In this document: positions 45,988-55,310 of the stretch, piece after piece | Numbering within the stretch: position 1 is the stretch's first letter | How the letters are laid out: every line of letters starts with the position of its first letter | Assembly: GCF_003010955.1 (NCBI RefSeq) | Contig: NZ_PGGO01000001.1 | Location: forward strand, 62,001-126,000 | Length of the DNA stretch: 64,000 bases | Source: Phyllobacterium brassicacearum | GTDB taxonomy: Bacteria > Pseudomonadota > Alphaproteobacteria > Rhizobiales > Rhizobiaceae | Direction of reading: 5' to 3' | The notes under the pieces: generated by a model | What the model saw: the letters and a program-made list of their open reading frames with translations, nothing else | Told to the model about the DNA's origin: nothing | Database searches by the model: none | Made by a program: the position numbers and the translations under genes

Positions 45988-46056
45988 AATTAAGATACCG
46001 CTTAAGTATCACAGCTGTTCGCGATCAGTAATGGATACTTAAGAAATCTCTTAAGT
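45988..46056. promoter_or_regulatory. Palindromic operator-like sites upstream of SRPBCC gene
   Basis: CTTAAGTATC at 46001-46010 is inverted as GATACTTAAG at 46034-46043, with two further half-like matches (AAGATACCGCTTAAG just before and CTCTTAAGT just after). The spacing places them 20-90 bp upstream of the SRPBCC start, where an ArsR-type repressor would bind. The binding protein is unknown. Confidence 0.55.
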
Positions 46057-46205
46057 AATTTTTTCACGCTGAAAACGTCTTTCAGTTTGAGAGCCATCAC
46101 ACTGGTTCTGTTGGATGACACCCCGCGATATTCGAGCAGCAGGAAGGCAAGACGATAGGCGAAATTCATTCAGCGGAGGACAAGAGCAATCTTTGCAGGG
46201 AAATC

Positions 46206-46629
46206 ATGAAAGGCCTGACCGAGTGGTTCGAAGCGCCGGAGGGAATCATCGCCTGCGCCAAGGCGGTGAGATCGATGCCCATGTTCGCGGCGTCGCTGAA
46301 TGGACGGGCAAATGGCTTCATCGCGCTATCCGCCCATATCCATTGAGATCTTCATCATTGCCACCCACAAGGCCAGTCATGGCAAGGGGATCGGTCGACA
46401 GCTGCTGCAAGCCGCCGAGGATTACGCTATCCAGAATGGTTGCCGTCTGCTTACGGTCAAAACACTCGCTCCGCGGGATGTGGACGAACCGCATCTCGAC
46501 AGGACGCGCGCTTTCTATCGCAGCAATGGCTTTCTGCCGGCCGAGATATTCCAGACGCTCTGGGCCAAGAGCCACCCTTGCCTTTTCCTGGTCAAGCCGT
46601 TGACAGCTCCTCAATCCAGTCGCCGCTAA
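46206..46629 (+). pseudogene. GNAT acetyltransferase, frameshifted
   Basis: Frame one, from about ATG 46206 and probably further upstream (IHSAEDKSNLCREIMKGLTE, then FAASLNGRANGFIALSAHIH), ends in TGA near 46345. Another frame continues from there: SIEIFIIATHKASHGKGIGR, QLLQAAEDYAIQNGCRLLTV, FYRSNGFLPAEIFQTLW to 46629. Together they form a normal GNAT protein with the acetyl-CoA loop GKGIGRQLL. A one-base indel near 46340 breaks it. The sequence upstream of 46206 is open but I could not find a good start. Confidence 0.75.
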
Positions 46630-46658
46630 ACCGGTGCAGTCCGCCAATGAATGCAAAA

Positions 46659-46681
46659 CGGCCCCGTCAAGAACGGGGCCG
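46659..46681. terminator. Hairpin after GNAT pseudogene
   Basis: CGGCCCCGT at 46659-46667 pairs with ACGGGGCCG at 46673-46681. A T run follows only on the minus strand (TTTTGCAT), although the gene ending here is on the plus strand; no convincing minus-strand gene is seen to the right. Confidence 0.65.
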
Positions 46682-46818
46682 TGTGCACGACTAGCGATAG
46701 TGCCACCTGGATAGTTGTGAGAATTGGCGATGCTTATTCAGCAGGCTCGCCATGCCCACGTCAAGCGGCGATAAGCTTAGCCGGCGAAGGTGCGGATCGC
46801 GATTGCTGCCTGGATATA

Positions 46819-47360
46819 ATGATGATTGTTTTGAGAACGCTCTTATAGCTGTTTTTTTGCCAATCCTTTCGACAACAAGCTCGGCCCTGCCAGATCCGCA
46901 CATTCTGACCATAGAGCAGAAGGCGGGTTTGGCATTACGGACCTATGACGCCGATCAATTGCGTCATGTGTTCCCCCTTCAGGAACGCACGACAGCTACG
47001 CCATGGGGCGATGGCCAGACAAAGAGTTATCGCGGGCCCCTGCTCAAGGACATCCTGGCCAGAAGCGATATTGCAGGCGCCAGGACATTCGAGATTAGCG
47101 CCTTCAATGGTTTCATCAGCATCATCACCGGCGAGGAAATTGATGCCTATTCGCCTATTGTGGCGATCGAACAGGAATGTGACGAGGAAGACAGAACAAA
47201 CGGGCTTTGCAAGGCGAGCCAGACATACAGGCCGCTGACGATCGAAGATGGTGGCCCTTTCTATCTGATCTGGCGGCTAAAAGACTTGCCTTCAACTTAC
47301 GTGTTTGGGCGCAAGTCGATTTGGGTGTGGTTCGTTGTGGCTGTACGTCCGTCCCCATGA
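46819..47360 (+). pseudogene. SUOX-like molybdopterin-domain protein, start disrupted
   Basis: The body (LTIEQKAGLALRTYDADQLR, TATPWGDGQTKSYRGPLLKD, GGPFYLIWRLKDLPSTYVFG, RKSIWVWFVVAV) matches the small exported molybdopterin-binding SUOX-like domain. The hydrophobic signal (IAVFLPILSTTSSA) lies in the body's frame, but the likely start ATG-ATG at 46819 (MMIVLRTLL) is one frame off and meets TAG at 46846. A one-base loss near 46845 explains this. Otherwise the frame is open upstream to 46752 without a usable signal. It overlaps the following kinase start by 4 bp. Confidence 0.55.
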
Positions 47361-48438
47361 CACGCATCCTCCATCGACTGATCGCTATCGGTCTCTATGC
47401 ATGTCTCTTCATGTCCGTCTTCCTGGGTGTCTGGTCGCTGCTGCGCACCGATACTTACCGGCAGGAAACCGATCTCATCCTCAGCCAGGCGGCAGAAATC
47501 CGGTGGCGTGTATCCCAGTCAAAAGAATACGCAGTCCGCATCAGCGGATACCTGGAACTAGCCTCGAAGACAGGCGAAAGGAACCCCGCCTTGTGGCAGA
47601 ACGTCCAGCTTCTGCGTTTCAACCTGAATTTGCTAACGCAACTGTCCTACGTTCCCAGCTTTGTCGATGCCCGCAACATGGCCAGCCTCCAGCAAGCCAT
47701 TCTATTGCTCGATACCAAGATCGCGCCAGCGGCTTTTGCCCCCGAAGATTATCAAACCGCGCTGCAATCCATCGGGATCATCGACTGCAACCTCGCCCGA
47801 GTGAATGGCGCAACGATCGACTATAGCCAGGCATTGAGCGCGACGGCGCATGTGGCAATCGATGCTGCATTCAACCGGCTCGTTTTCTTCGGCGCACTTT
47901 CAGTACTCCTCATGAGCACAGTTGCTTTCGCTCAATTCACCAGAATGAGCCGCACGAAGGAGCATATTCGGTCATTCTCGATGCTCTTTGCTCACATGAC
48001 CGGACGCGCATCACCGCCCTGCGACTGTTCCTTGGCTATCTCGATGACAACTCGCTGCCGCCGCCCGAAATGACCGAGGCCGCCTTGCATACAATTCTGG
48101 AGCTCAATTCGATTACCGAAGCGCTGATGACAATTGGCCATGCCCGCTCGGAAACGCAACTCGCACCACTCGGTACGCTGATTGATGCGATCGCCAGAAC
48201 CTGCAAACTCCGTATCATCGTCGAGGCCGACAGCGAGGCGCGTACGGTTACCGTCCCCACTTCGCAGTTTCATCTGGTGATCGACGAACTGCTTGGCAAC
48301 GCCATCAACGCCGTTGCAGCCCAGACCGAACCGGCCATCTCGATCAAGGCCAGCGTGCGACCGCGCCTGCTCAGGCGTGCGCAACTCAGTTCCGCGCCCG
48401 GCAGGGGCACTTCAGTGCGGATCACCTATTTGATCTGA
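47357..48438 (+). pseudogene. Sensor histidine kinase, frameshifted and with deleted ATPase core
   Basis: Starts at ATG 47357 overlapping the SUOX-like stop. Two membrane helices (LIAIGLYACLFMSVFLGVW; VFFGALSVLLMSTVAF) flank a sensor domain of about 150 residues. Near 47998 the frame shifts: HMT is followed in another frame by RTRITALRLFLGYLDDNSLP and LHTILELNSITEALMTIGHA. The HATPase part has HLVIDELLGNAINAVAAQ (N box) but then jumps from VRPRLLRRAQ to LSSAPGRGTSVRITYL, so the G boxes that bind ATP are missing. Two independent lesions make it non-functional. Confidence 0.8.
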
Positions 48439-48447
48439 TTCAACAAA

Positions 48448-48474
48448 AACGGCCCTGTTTGTGACGGGGCCGTT
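48448..48474. terminator. Hairpin terminator between kinase pseudogene and sodB
   Basis: AACGGCCC at 48448-48455 pairs with GGGCCGTT at 48467-48474. On the minus strand TTTTGTTG follows, so it probably ends sodB transcription after passing through the repeat at 48495-48620; it may also work for the plus strand. Confidence 0.7.
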
Positions 48475-48494
48475 GCGCTTGTTCAGATGTTGGA

Positions 48495-48620
48495 CCGTTG
48501 GAAACTCGCTGCGGCGAGGCATATGGCGTGGTTTTCGAGAACCGGAGCGCAGCGTACGTAAAGTACGTGAGCCTGGGTGAGCGCAGAAAATCGCGTCAGA
48601 TGACCGCCGCAGTAGAGTTT
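48495..48620 (+). repeat. Quasi-palindromic intergenic repeat, class A copy 4
   Basis: 126 bp; left end CCGTTGGAAACTCGCTGCGG, core with inner hairpin GTACGTAAAGTACGTG, right end CCGCCGCAGTAGAGTTT. The outermost arm on the right is missing because the element ends exactly at the sodB stop codon (48621-48623). The core has a local change (GAGCCTGGGTGAGCGCAG). Confidence 0.88.
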
Positions 48621-49220
48621 CTATTTGGCCTTTTCGTAGAGTTCCAGAACATAATCCCAGTTGATCAGGTTATCGACGAAGGCCTCGAGATATTTCGGGC
48701 GGGCATTGCGGTAGTCGATGTAATAGGAGTGCTCCCAGACATCGACGCCGAGGATCGGCGTTGCGCCATGAACCAGCGGGTTTTCTCCGTTCGGGGTCTT
48801 GGAGATTTCCAGCTTGCCGTCCTTGACCGAGAGCCAGGCCCAGCCGGAGCCGAACTGCGTGGTGCCGGCATTGATGAAATCGGCACGGAACTTGTCATAG
48901 CCGCCGAGGTCCGATTCAACTACTTTTTCGAGCGCGCCAGGCAGCTTGTTGCCGCCGCCACCCTTCTTCAGCCAATGCCAGAAATGCAGGTGGTTGTAAT
49001 GCTGGCCGGCATTGTTGAAGAGGCCGGCATTCTTGCCATAGGACTGCTTGACGATTTCTTCGAGCGAAAGGTTCTCGAGACCGGCTTCGGCAGCCAGTTT
49101 GTTGCCGTTGTCAACGTAAGCCTTGTGGTGCTTGTCGTGATGATATTCCAGCGTTTCACGCGACATGTAGGGAGTGAGCGCATCGTAATCATACGGCAGT
49201 GCGGGCAATTCGAAAGCCAT
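48621..49220 (-). CDS. sodB: Superoxide dismutase, Fe/Mn type
   Basis: Protein of 199 residues from ATG 49220 (GAGGAGACTTCC upstream); the frame is open upstream but that part is not coding. Metal ligands: His in ETLEYHHDKHHKAYV, His in NNAGQHYNHLHFWHWL, and Asp/His in GVDVWEHSYYIDYRNARPKY. The signature DVWEHSYY is intact. It converts superoxide to peroxide in the cytosol. Fe versus Mn preference cannot be fixed by eye; the family in this order is mostly Fe. Confidence 0.96.
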   Translation of the reverse strand: MAFELPALPYDYDALTPYMSRETLEYHHDKHHKAYVDNGNKLAAEAGLENLSLEEIVKQSYGKNAGLFNNAGQHYNHLHFWHWLKKGGGGNKLPGALEKVVESDLGGYDKFRADFINAGTTQFGSGWAWLSVKDGKLEISKTPNGENPLVHGATPILGVDVWEHSYYIDYRNARPKYLEAFVDNLINWDYVLELYEKAK

Positions 49221-49384
49221 GGAAGTCTCCTCTTCGATAAACTGTGACCGGATTGGCGGCCCGAATGGGCTCCGGTTTGGGATGGTTGCCAATCCTGACA
49301 AAACCTGCGTTGGTTACATAGGTCCCAATTGCTTTTGGAGCAATGCGAAACGGATCAATATTTCCACCTCGCCTTGTTTGAGGG

Positions 49385-50263
49385 TTAAATTTTCGGCGTC
49401 GAGTGCGCAAACTCCCAATAAAGCTCCCTCGCCTTCTTGGCGATCGGACCCGGCTGGAGATCGCGATCTTCAATACGGGTAACGGGAACGACCTTCGAAT
49501 GGTTCCCAGTCGAGAAAATCTCGTCGGCGTTCAGGAAATCCTGCACGCTCAGCGTCGTTTGTGTGGTGCGGAAGCCATAATCCGCAAGCACATCGATGGT
49601 GCGCTTGCGGGTGATGCCGGAGAGAAAAGTTCCATTGGGCGCGGGCGTGAAAATATGCCCGTCCTTGACTAGGAAAATGTTTGAAGTTCCCGTCTCGGCG
49701 ACATTGCCGAGCATGTCGAGCACCAGTGCATTGTCGAAGCCGCGCGACTTGGCTTCAAGGATGGCGCGGCCATTGTTGGGATAGAGACATCCTGCCTTGG
49801 CATCAGTCGGCATGGTCTCGAAGGTCGGACGGCGGAACGGCGAAACGCTGATCGAAAAACCGCTCGGGGCGATCATCGGCGCTTCGTAGAGGCACAGGCA
49901 GAACCGCGTCGAGGCCGGATCGGAGGGCACGCCCATGTAGCCGCCATGCTCGGCCCAGTACATCGGCCGGATATAGACCGCCGTATTGCCGTCGAACTTC
50001 TTCAACCCGTCATGGGTCAGGCCGACAATCTCCTCGGTGCTCATGGTCGGATTGAGGCCAAGCGCGATCGCCGATGTATTGACGCGGGCCGCGTGACGAT
50101 CGAGATCGGGCGCAACGCCCTCGAACCAGCGTGCACCGTCAAATACGGTCGAGGCGAGCCACATCGCGTGGCTGCGCGGGCCGATCAGGGGAATATTCCC
50201 TTCATACCAGTCACCATCGACATAGGTCCACGTCAGCGTCTGGGCTTGAGTATTGACCGCCAT
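49385..50263 (-). CDS. ilvE: Branched-chain amino acid aminotransferase
   Basis: PLP enzyme of 292 residues from ATG 50263 (GGAATCAAGATC upstream); the open frame to 50371 enters the neighbouring repeat and is not coding. Fold type IV features: LASTVFDGARWFEGVAPD, VYIRPMYWAEHGGYMG, the PLP lysine probably in DAKAGCLYPNNGRAILEAKS, the cofactor-pocket segment GNVAETGTSNIFLVKDG, and GITRKRTIDVLADYGF. It makes valine, leucine and isoleucine from their keto acids. It stands alone, without other ilv genes. Confidence 0.93.
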   Translation of the reverse strand: MAVNTQAQTLTWTYVDGDWYEGNIPLIGPRSHAMWLASTVFDGARWFEGVAPDLDRHAARVNTSAIALGLNPTMSTEEIVGLTHDGLKKFDGNTAVYIRPMYWAEHGGYMGVPSDPASTRFCLCLYEAPMIAPSGFSISVSPFRRPTFETMPTDAKAGCLYPNNGRAILEAKSRGFDNALVLDMLGNVAETGTSNIFLVKDGHIFTPAPNGTFLSGITRKRTIDVLADYGFRTTQTTLSVQDFLNADEIFSTGNHSKVVPVTRIEDRDLQPGPIAKKARELYWEFAHSTPKI

Positions 50264-50299
50264 GATCTTGATTCCGTTTCTGCTTGCCGTTGTTCCTAA

Positions 50300-50441
50300 G
50301 AGCCCGTTTGGAAAGGCGCTGCGGTGAAGCAGATGACGTGATTTTCGAGAACCGGAGCATAGCGTACTCAAAGTACGCGAGCACCGGAAGCACAGAAAAT
50401 TGCGTCAGATGGCCACCGCAGTAGACTTTCAAGACGGACTC
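50300..50441 (+). repeat. Quasi-palindromic intergenic repeat, class A copy 5
   Basis: 142 bp: GAGCCCGTTTGGAAA ... CTTTCAAGACGGACTC, core GAGAACCGGAGCATAGCG, GTACTC-AAAGTAC, GAGCACCGGAAGCACAG. It lies upstream of ilvE (minus) and of the L,D-transpeptidase (plus). The 282 bp from 50442 to 50723 hold nothing else recognised. Confidence 0.9.
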
Positions 50442-50723
50442 TTATCGAAAGACCATTCGACGGCTAGGTCAATGGCCTCTGTCGATTCGACTAACCTGAT
50501 TCTGCTTTCGGCAGGCTGCAGCGATCCGCAATATGCTGCCTCACAAAGTGTTTATCCGCAGTTGAACGGGCATAATCGCTTGCACCCCGGCTTTCTGTTG
50601 CTGCGGTGCAACAGTCGCCGCCCCGCCTTGTTTGAGCCCTATTGTAAACGGTTAGCCGCCATATGCATTGTGCGATTAGGGCTCGTCAATTTCCGCAGTC
50701 CTCTCCGCCACGAATTTGGTTCA

Positions 50724-51440
50724 ATGATGCAAAACACAATCTCCCGCCGCGGCTTTCTTGCTGCAATGGCTGCTACAGCGGCAGCCGGTCTCGCAGGCTG
50801 CGCCCAGATCCCCGGCGATTTGCCGGTGATCCAGGTCGACGATTACGGCAATCCGCTCAGGCAGCCACAAATGGATGTCGACCCGGCGTTCGCGTCCTAT
50901 GCGGCAATGTATTCAGCACGCGAAGATGACGGGTATCAGCTGCCGGCGATCCCGATCGAGAAGATGGACAAGCGCTATCTGCGCCAGATCGTCCAGGATC
51001 CGACCGGCGAACAGCCAGGTACGATCGTCGTCGATACCAACGACAAGTTTCTCTATCTGGTGCGCGAAGGCGGCCAGGCCATCCGCTATGGTGTCGGTAT
51101 CGGCAAGGAAGGTTTCGCCTGGTCCGGACGCGCCGTGATCCAGTGGAAGCGCCATTGGCCCAAGTGGACGCCGCCGGACGAGATGGTTGCCCGCCAGCCG
51201 GAACTGGTCAAATACAGCGCACGGAATGGCGGCATGGAGCCCGGCCTCAAAAACCCGCTTGGCGCCCGCGCTCTTTATATTTTCCAGAATGGTGTCGATA
51301 CGCTCTATCGCCTGCACGGCTCGCCGGAATGGTGGTCGATCGGCAAGGCGGTTTCCTCCGGCTGCGTCCGCCTGATCAATCAGGACATCATCGACCTCTA
51401 CGACCGCGTTCCGAACAAGTCGCCGGTGCTGGTGATCTAG
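50724..51440 (+). CDS. L,D-transpeptidase (YkuD domain) with Tat/lipoprotein signal
   Basis: Protein of 238 residues from ATG 50724 (a second ATG follows directly). The signal has a twin-arginine start (NTISRRGFLAAMA) and ends in a lipobox-like LAGC. YkuD domain: GTIVVDTNDKFLYLVREGGQ, RYGVGIGKEGFAWSGRAVIQ, and the catalytic motif HGSPEWWSIGKAVSSGCVRL (HxxxxxxxxxSxGCVR, nucleophile Cys). It forms 3-3 cross-links in peptidoglycan or attaches proteins to it. A strong terminator follows. Confidence 0.93.
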   Translation: MMQNTISRRGFLAAMAATAAAGLAGCAQIPGDLPVIQVDDYGNPLRQPQMDVDPAFASYAAMYSAREDDGYQLPAIPIEKMDKRYLRQIVQDPTGEQPGTIVVDTNDKFLYLVREGGQAIRYGVGIGKEGFAWSGRAVIQWKRHWPKWTPPDEMVARQPELVKYSARNGGMEPGLKNPLGARALYIFQNGVDTLYRLHGSPEWWSIGKAVSSGCVRLINQDIIDLYDRVPNKSPVLVI

Positions 51441-51462
51441 GCTCAAGGCACTCAAGAGTACG

Positions 51463-51496
51463 AAAGTCCGGCACGTCAGTCCGCCGGACTTTTTTG
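51463..51496 (+). terminator. Rho-independent terminator of the L,D-transpeptidase gene
   Basis: AAAGTCCGGC at 51463-51472 pairs with GCCGGACTTT at 51483-51492 and is followed by more T (TTTT). Confidence 0.9.
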
Positions 51497-51608
51497 TCGA
51501 GGCATCCCGCTTTGGCCAACAGTTCTGTAACCGTAACGTACTTGGATTCATACTTTTGTTAGCTTTCCCTCGCCGGCAGGCATCCGGTCCTCCGAAGGGA
51601 AAAGTTAT

Positions 51609-53345
51609 ATGACCACGTTCGGCCCCACCAAAAAATCGTCCGATACAGATACTCCACGCAACGTCAATCGCCGCGGCCTCCTGCTTGGTGCGACGGCACT
51701 GGCCGCGACATCGGTAGCGGCATCGATTTCATCGGTCCGGACAGCGCAGGCGCAGCAGCAACCGGCTGCCCCAGGCGGGAAACAGCCGAATATCCTTGTC
51801 ATCTTCGGTGACGATGTCGGCATCGCGAATATCAGTGCCTATACCCACGGACTTATGGGCTATCCCACGCCGAACATTGACCGCATCGGCCGTGAGGGCG
51901 TCATGTTCCTCCACTACTATGGCGAGCAGTCGTGCACTGCTGGCCGCGCAGCATTCCTCACCGGCCAACATGGCATCCGCACAGGTCTGACCAAGGTCGG
52001 CTTCCCCGGCGCGCCGATGGGCATGAGCCAGCTGGACCCCTCCATTGGCGGCCTTCTCAAGAACCTTGGCTATGCCACCGGCCAGTTCGGCAAGAACCAT
52101 GTCGGCGACCGCAACGAAACGCTGCCGACAGTCAATGGATTTGATGAATTCTTCGGCAACCTCTACCATCTGAATGCCGAAGAAGAGCCGGAATTGCCGG
52201 ATTATCCCAAGGACCCCGCCTACCTAGCCAAGTTTGGGCCGCGCGGCGTTCTGAAGTGCAAGGCAACCGACACCGACGACACTACCGTCGATCCGCGTTT
52301 CGGCAAGATCGGCAAGCAAACCATCGAGGACACCGGGGCGCTGACCAAGAAGCGCATGGAAACGATCGACGACGAAACATCGGCTGCGGCGATCGATTTC
52401 ATGAAGCGGCAGCAATCCGCAGGCAAGCCGTTTTTCTGCTGGTTCAACTCGACACGCATGCACTTGCGCACACATGTCCGTCCCGAACACCGCGGCCGCT
52501 ACACTCACGGCGACAGCGAGTACATCGATGGCATGCTCGAGCATGACGATACGATCGGCACCATCCTGAAAACACTTGATGACATGGGGATCGCCAACGA
52601 CACGATCGTTGTCTACACCAGCGACAACGGCCCGCATATGAACAGCTGGCCGGACGGAGCCATGACCTGGTTCCGCTCAGAGAAGAACACGAACTGGGAA
52701 GGCGCCTTCCGCGTCCCTTGCCTGGTCCGCTGGCCGGGTGTGATCAAGCCCGGCACAGTCACCAACGAGCTGATGAGCCACAATGACTGGGTTCCCACTC
52801 TTTGCGCAGCCGCGGGTGAACCGGACGTCGTCAACAAGCTCAAGGCCGGCTATACGGCCAATGGCATCAACTACAAGGTGCACCTCGACGGTTACGACCA
52901 GTCTGAATTCCTGCGCACCGTCAGCGGCACAGTTTCGGAAAACAGCACAGCGAAAAGCGCACGCGACAAGTTTTTCTACTCCGACGATGACGGCTTGCTG
53001 GTGGCCATGCGCAAGGGTGACTACAAGTATGTCTATGCGGAGCAGCGCCTTCCCGGGACGATGGGCGTTTGGGCGGAGCCTTTCACGAAACTGCGCCTGC
53101 AGAAGATCTACAACCTCTACCAGGATCCGTTCGAGCGGGCTGATATTACGTCCAATACCTTCTGGGATTGGCAGCTCAACCACGTCGGGCAGGTCTACGG
53201 CGTCATGGACGAGGTTTTCCAGTTCGTGGAGACGTTCAAGGAGTTCCCGCCGCGCTCATTTCCGCCAAGCTTCGTACCAGCGACGATCATGGAAGATACG
53301 CTGGAGGATCTGAAGGATGCACGGAGGCGCGAAGGAGCGAATTGA
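51609..53345 (+). CDS. Formylglycine-dependent arylsulfatase, Tat-exported
   Basis: Sulfatase of 578 residues. Tat signal: NRRGLLLGATALAATSVAAS. Metal site at PNILVIFGDDVG (about residue 60). The modified cysteine is in YGEQSCTAGRAAFLTGQ (Cys about 109, pattern CxAGR), so it needs a formylglycine-generating enzyme. Further family segments: KNHVGDRNETLPTVNGFDEF, VVYTSDNGPHMNSWPDGAMT and PCLVRWPGVIKPG. It hydrolyses sulfate esters in the periplasm; substrate unknown. GAAGGG precedes the ATG at normal spacing. Maturation enzyme is not in this window. Confidence 0.92.
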   Translation: MTTFGPTKKSSDTDTPRNVNRRGLLLGATALAATSVAASISSVRTAQAQQQPAAPGGKQPNILVIFGDDVGIANISAYTHGLMGYPTPNIDRIGREGVMFLHYYGEQSCTAGRAAFLTGQHGIRTGLTKVGFPGAPMGMSQLDPSIGGLLKNLGYATGQFGKNHVGDRNETLPTVNGFDEFFGNLYHLNAEEEPELPDYPKDPAYLAKFGPRGVLKCKATDTDDTTVDPRFGKIGKQTIEDTGALTKKRMETIDDETSAAAIDFMKRQQSAGKPFFCWFNSTRMHLRTHVRPEHRGRYTHGDSEYIDGMLEHDDTIGTILKTLDDMGIANDTIVVYTSDNGPHMNSWPDGAMTWFRSEKNTNWEGAFRVPCLVRWPGVIKPGTVTNELMSHNDWVPTLCAAAGEPDVVNKLKAGYTANGINYKVHLDGYDQSEFLRTVSGTVSENSTAKSARDKFFYSDDDGLLVAMRKGDYKYVYAEQRLPGTMGVWAEPFTKLRLQKIYNLYQDPFERADITSNTFWDWQLNHVGQVYGVMDEVFQFVETFKEFPPRSFPPSFVPATIMEDTLEDLKDARRREGAN

Positions 53346-53378
53346 ACTCCTGCCCCACGACCAACTCCGATTGAGGCG

Positions 53379-53402
53379 ATGCCCTCCCGATCGGGAGGGC
53401 AT
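53379..53402. terminator. 24 bp perfect palindrome between convergent genes
   Basis: ATGCCCTCCC-GATC-GGGAGGGCAT, 34 bp after the sulfatase stop and 7 bp before the autotransporter pseudogene end. It has no T run on either side, so it could be an attenuated bidirectional terminator or a protein-binding palindrome. Confidence 0.6.
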
Positions 53403-53408
53403 TGCCGC

Positions 53409-55125
53409 TTAGAACCTGACCGTCAGGACGGCTTTCACCGCGTTGTCGCTGGCCCTGTTGGAGAACTGCCCGGTGTAGGTCAGGCCGAGCGTCGTGCTTT
53501 TGCCAATGCCGACATCAAATCCCGCCTCGACTATGCCGGTATCTCGCGCGACCGGCAGCCCCTGGACCGTGAAGGGCTGGCCGCCAGCAAAGGCCAACTT
53601 TGCCGCCGGCGTTACATCGCCGAAGGCATGGCTCCAGCCAAGCAGCCCTCTCGCCGTCAGGCCAAGCGTGTCGCTCAGGGCAAAGCTGCGTGAGGTGCGA
53701 AAGCCGAGTGTCGTCGTCGTCAGGTCGCTCGTTCCTGCCAGCCCGGTCTGATCTCGCCGATCTCCTGAAAGCCGCCCGGCTTCAAATGCACGTAGCTCGC
53801 CGCAGCGAAGGGCTCGAAATCGGCATATGGCGTCTTGATTGCATAGCCGAGCTCGCCGAATACCTGCACGATCTTCGCATCATAGGAAGCGCTGTGACTG
53901 TTGACGAGATCGCCGAAGACCGCCGTGCGGTCGGTGTCGATCTCATTTTGGGTAAGAGCTGTGCCAAGGCTCAAGCGCAGATTGTCCCACGCGGTGCCGC
54001 CATAAAGCCCGATCGAATAGTTGTCGACCGAAGCATTCGAAGCTCCGCTATCGAGCGACGTATTGCCATAACCGGCGAGCACGCCAATGCGCCAATCATC
54101 CGCGACCACACCGTCGAGCCCGGTGACGAAGCCGCCGGTGTTGCGGCTGTAGCCCGAGGCATTGCCATCGCCGTCCGCATGCGCCCATCCGCCATACGCC
54201 TCGCCTCACAGGGCGGTCGTGGTACAGGCGCTACTGCTGCGAAAGCATCGCTGGTCTTGGCTCGTTGCGCCGGAGCGTAAGCCAGCGGTGACGCTATCAC
54301 CGCTTGCTCCTTCACGGCTACCCCGTCAAAGGCAGCGCGGATACGATTTTTCGCCGCATTGCCGATCACGCTTGCATCCTTGGCAAGCACGCCGGCGATC
54401 GTCGTGGCAACGAGCCCTTCGCTGATACCGGCAGCCACGGCGGCCGGCATTTCCCTGTTGTCGGCAACGACAATCATGTCATGCAGCGGATTGCCGAAGC
54501 CGGCGCTGTCGATACCGCGGAGCAGCGCCCGTTCATTGTAGGTCGAACCCACGGATTCAAAGGGGACGCCGTTGCGGGCAAGCGTGGCTTTGACGCTGGT
54601 CGCATCTCGCCTTGCGACCATTTCTCCTGCCGCCGCAGTGCCGTGGCTGTCATTGATCAAGACATCATAGTCTCCGGCAATCGAAAATTTGTCACCCGCC
54701 TTCCAGGTGCGATTTCTGTTTCCGCTTTCGTACCGCCATCCATAGGCACCATAGATGCCGGTAACGGTCAGAGATGTGACCTTCCCCGATAATTGCGGAT
54801 GAAATGCGAGAACGCCCGAATCCACTTCTCCAAGAACCACACTCTTGCCCGTAAACCCCAAGGCATAGGCATACTCTGCCTTCACACCCGCCAGGGCGTG
54901 ATCCTTCAGAAACTCCGGCGTGCGCCAGCTCGTCGCAGCCTCTTCAAAGTCATTGGTTTTGCTGCCATCCGCCATGAAATATTTGCCATCTGCCAGCGCT
55001 CCGGAGGGCATTGTGGCAATAGCGATCGCAGCTGCCGACGCAAAGGCAAGCAGTGTGCGGCGGGCGCGATGGAATGAAGGCAATAGCGGAGAATGGACGG
55101 AATCCGCCCTTGGAAATGCATACAT
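53409..55125 (-). pseudogene. Subtilase-type autotransporter, broken by frameshifts and passenger deletion
   Basis: The first frame (55125-about 54205) has a signal region (RRTLLAFASAAAIAIATMPS), the S8 Asp motif LGEVDSGVLAFHPQLSG and the His motif NDSHGTAAAGEMVARRD, but the catalytic Ser region and most of the passenger are gone. Near 54205 sense moves to another frame: EAYGGWAHADGDGNASGYSR, then WRIGVLAGYGNTSLDSG and FEPFAAASYVHLKPGGF, a beta-barrel. Near 53745 it moves again to the frame ending AFAGGQPFTVQGLPVARDTG and NAVKAVLTVRF (terminal Phe as in outer-membrane barrels). Two frameshifts plus a deletion make it a clear pseudogene. Confidence 0.85.
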
Positions 55126-55310
55126 GAAAAGCGTCCTTTAAAAAAAATCAGGCAATATGAACTACAAAACTGGCTGATGCAGCCTTGCGGTTGTGTACCG
55201 TTGTGTCAACTGCCTGAATTCGAGGCACGGTTAATTAATATGCATGTTGCAAAAAAATACACAATTTCAAGTTGTTATATTGATAGCGTGATCGCGCAGG
55301 TTGCCGGCGT

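Noticed and set aside
46691-46912. 73-codon minus-strand frame ending near the hairpin at 46659
   Set aside because: I considered a small DUF1127-like gene because the hairpin has its T run on the minus strand, but the sequence lacks the DUF1127 motif and a good ribosome site.
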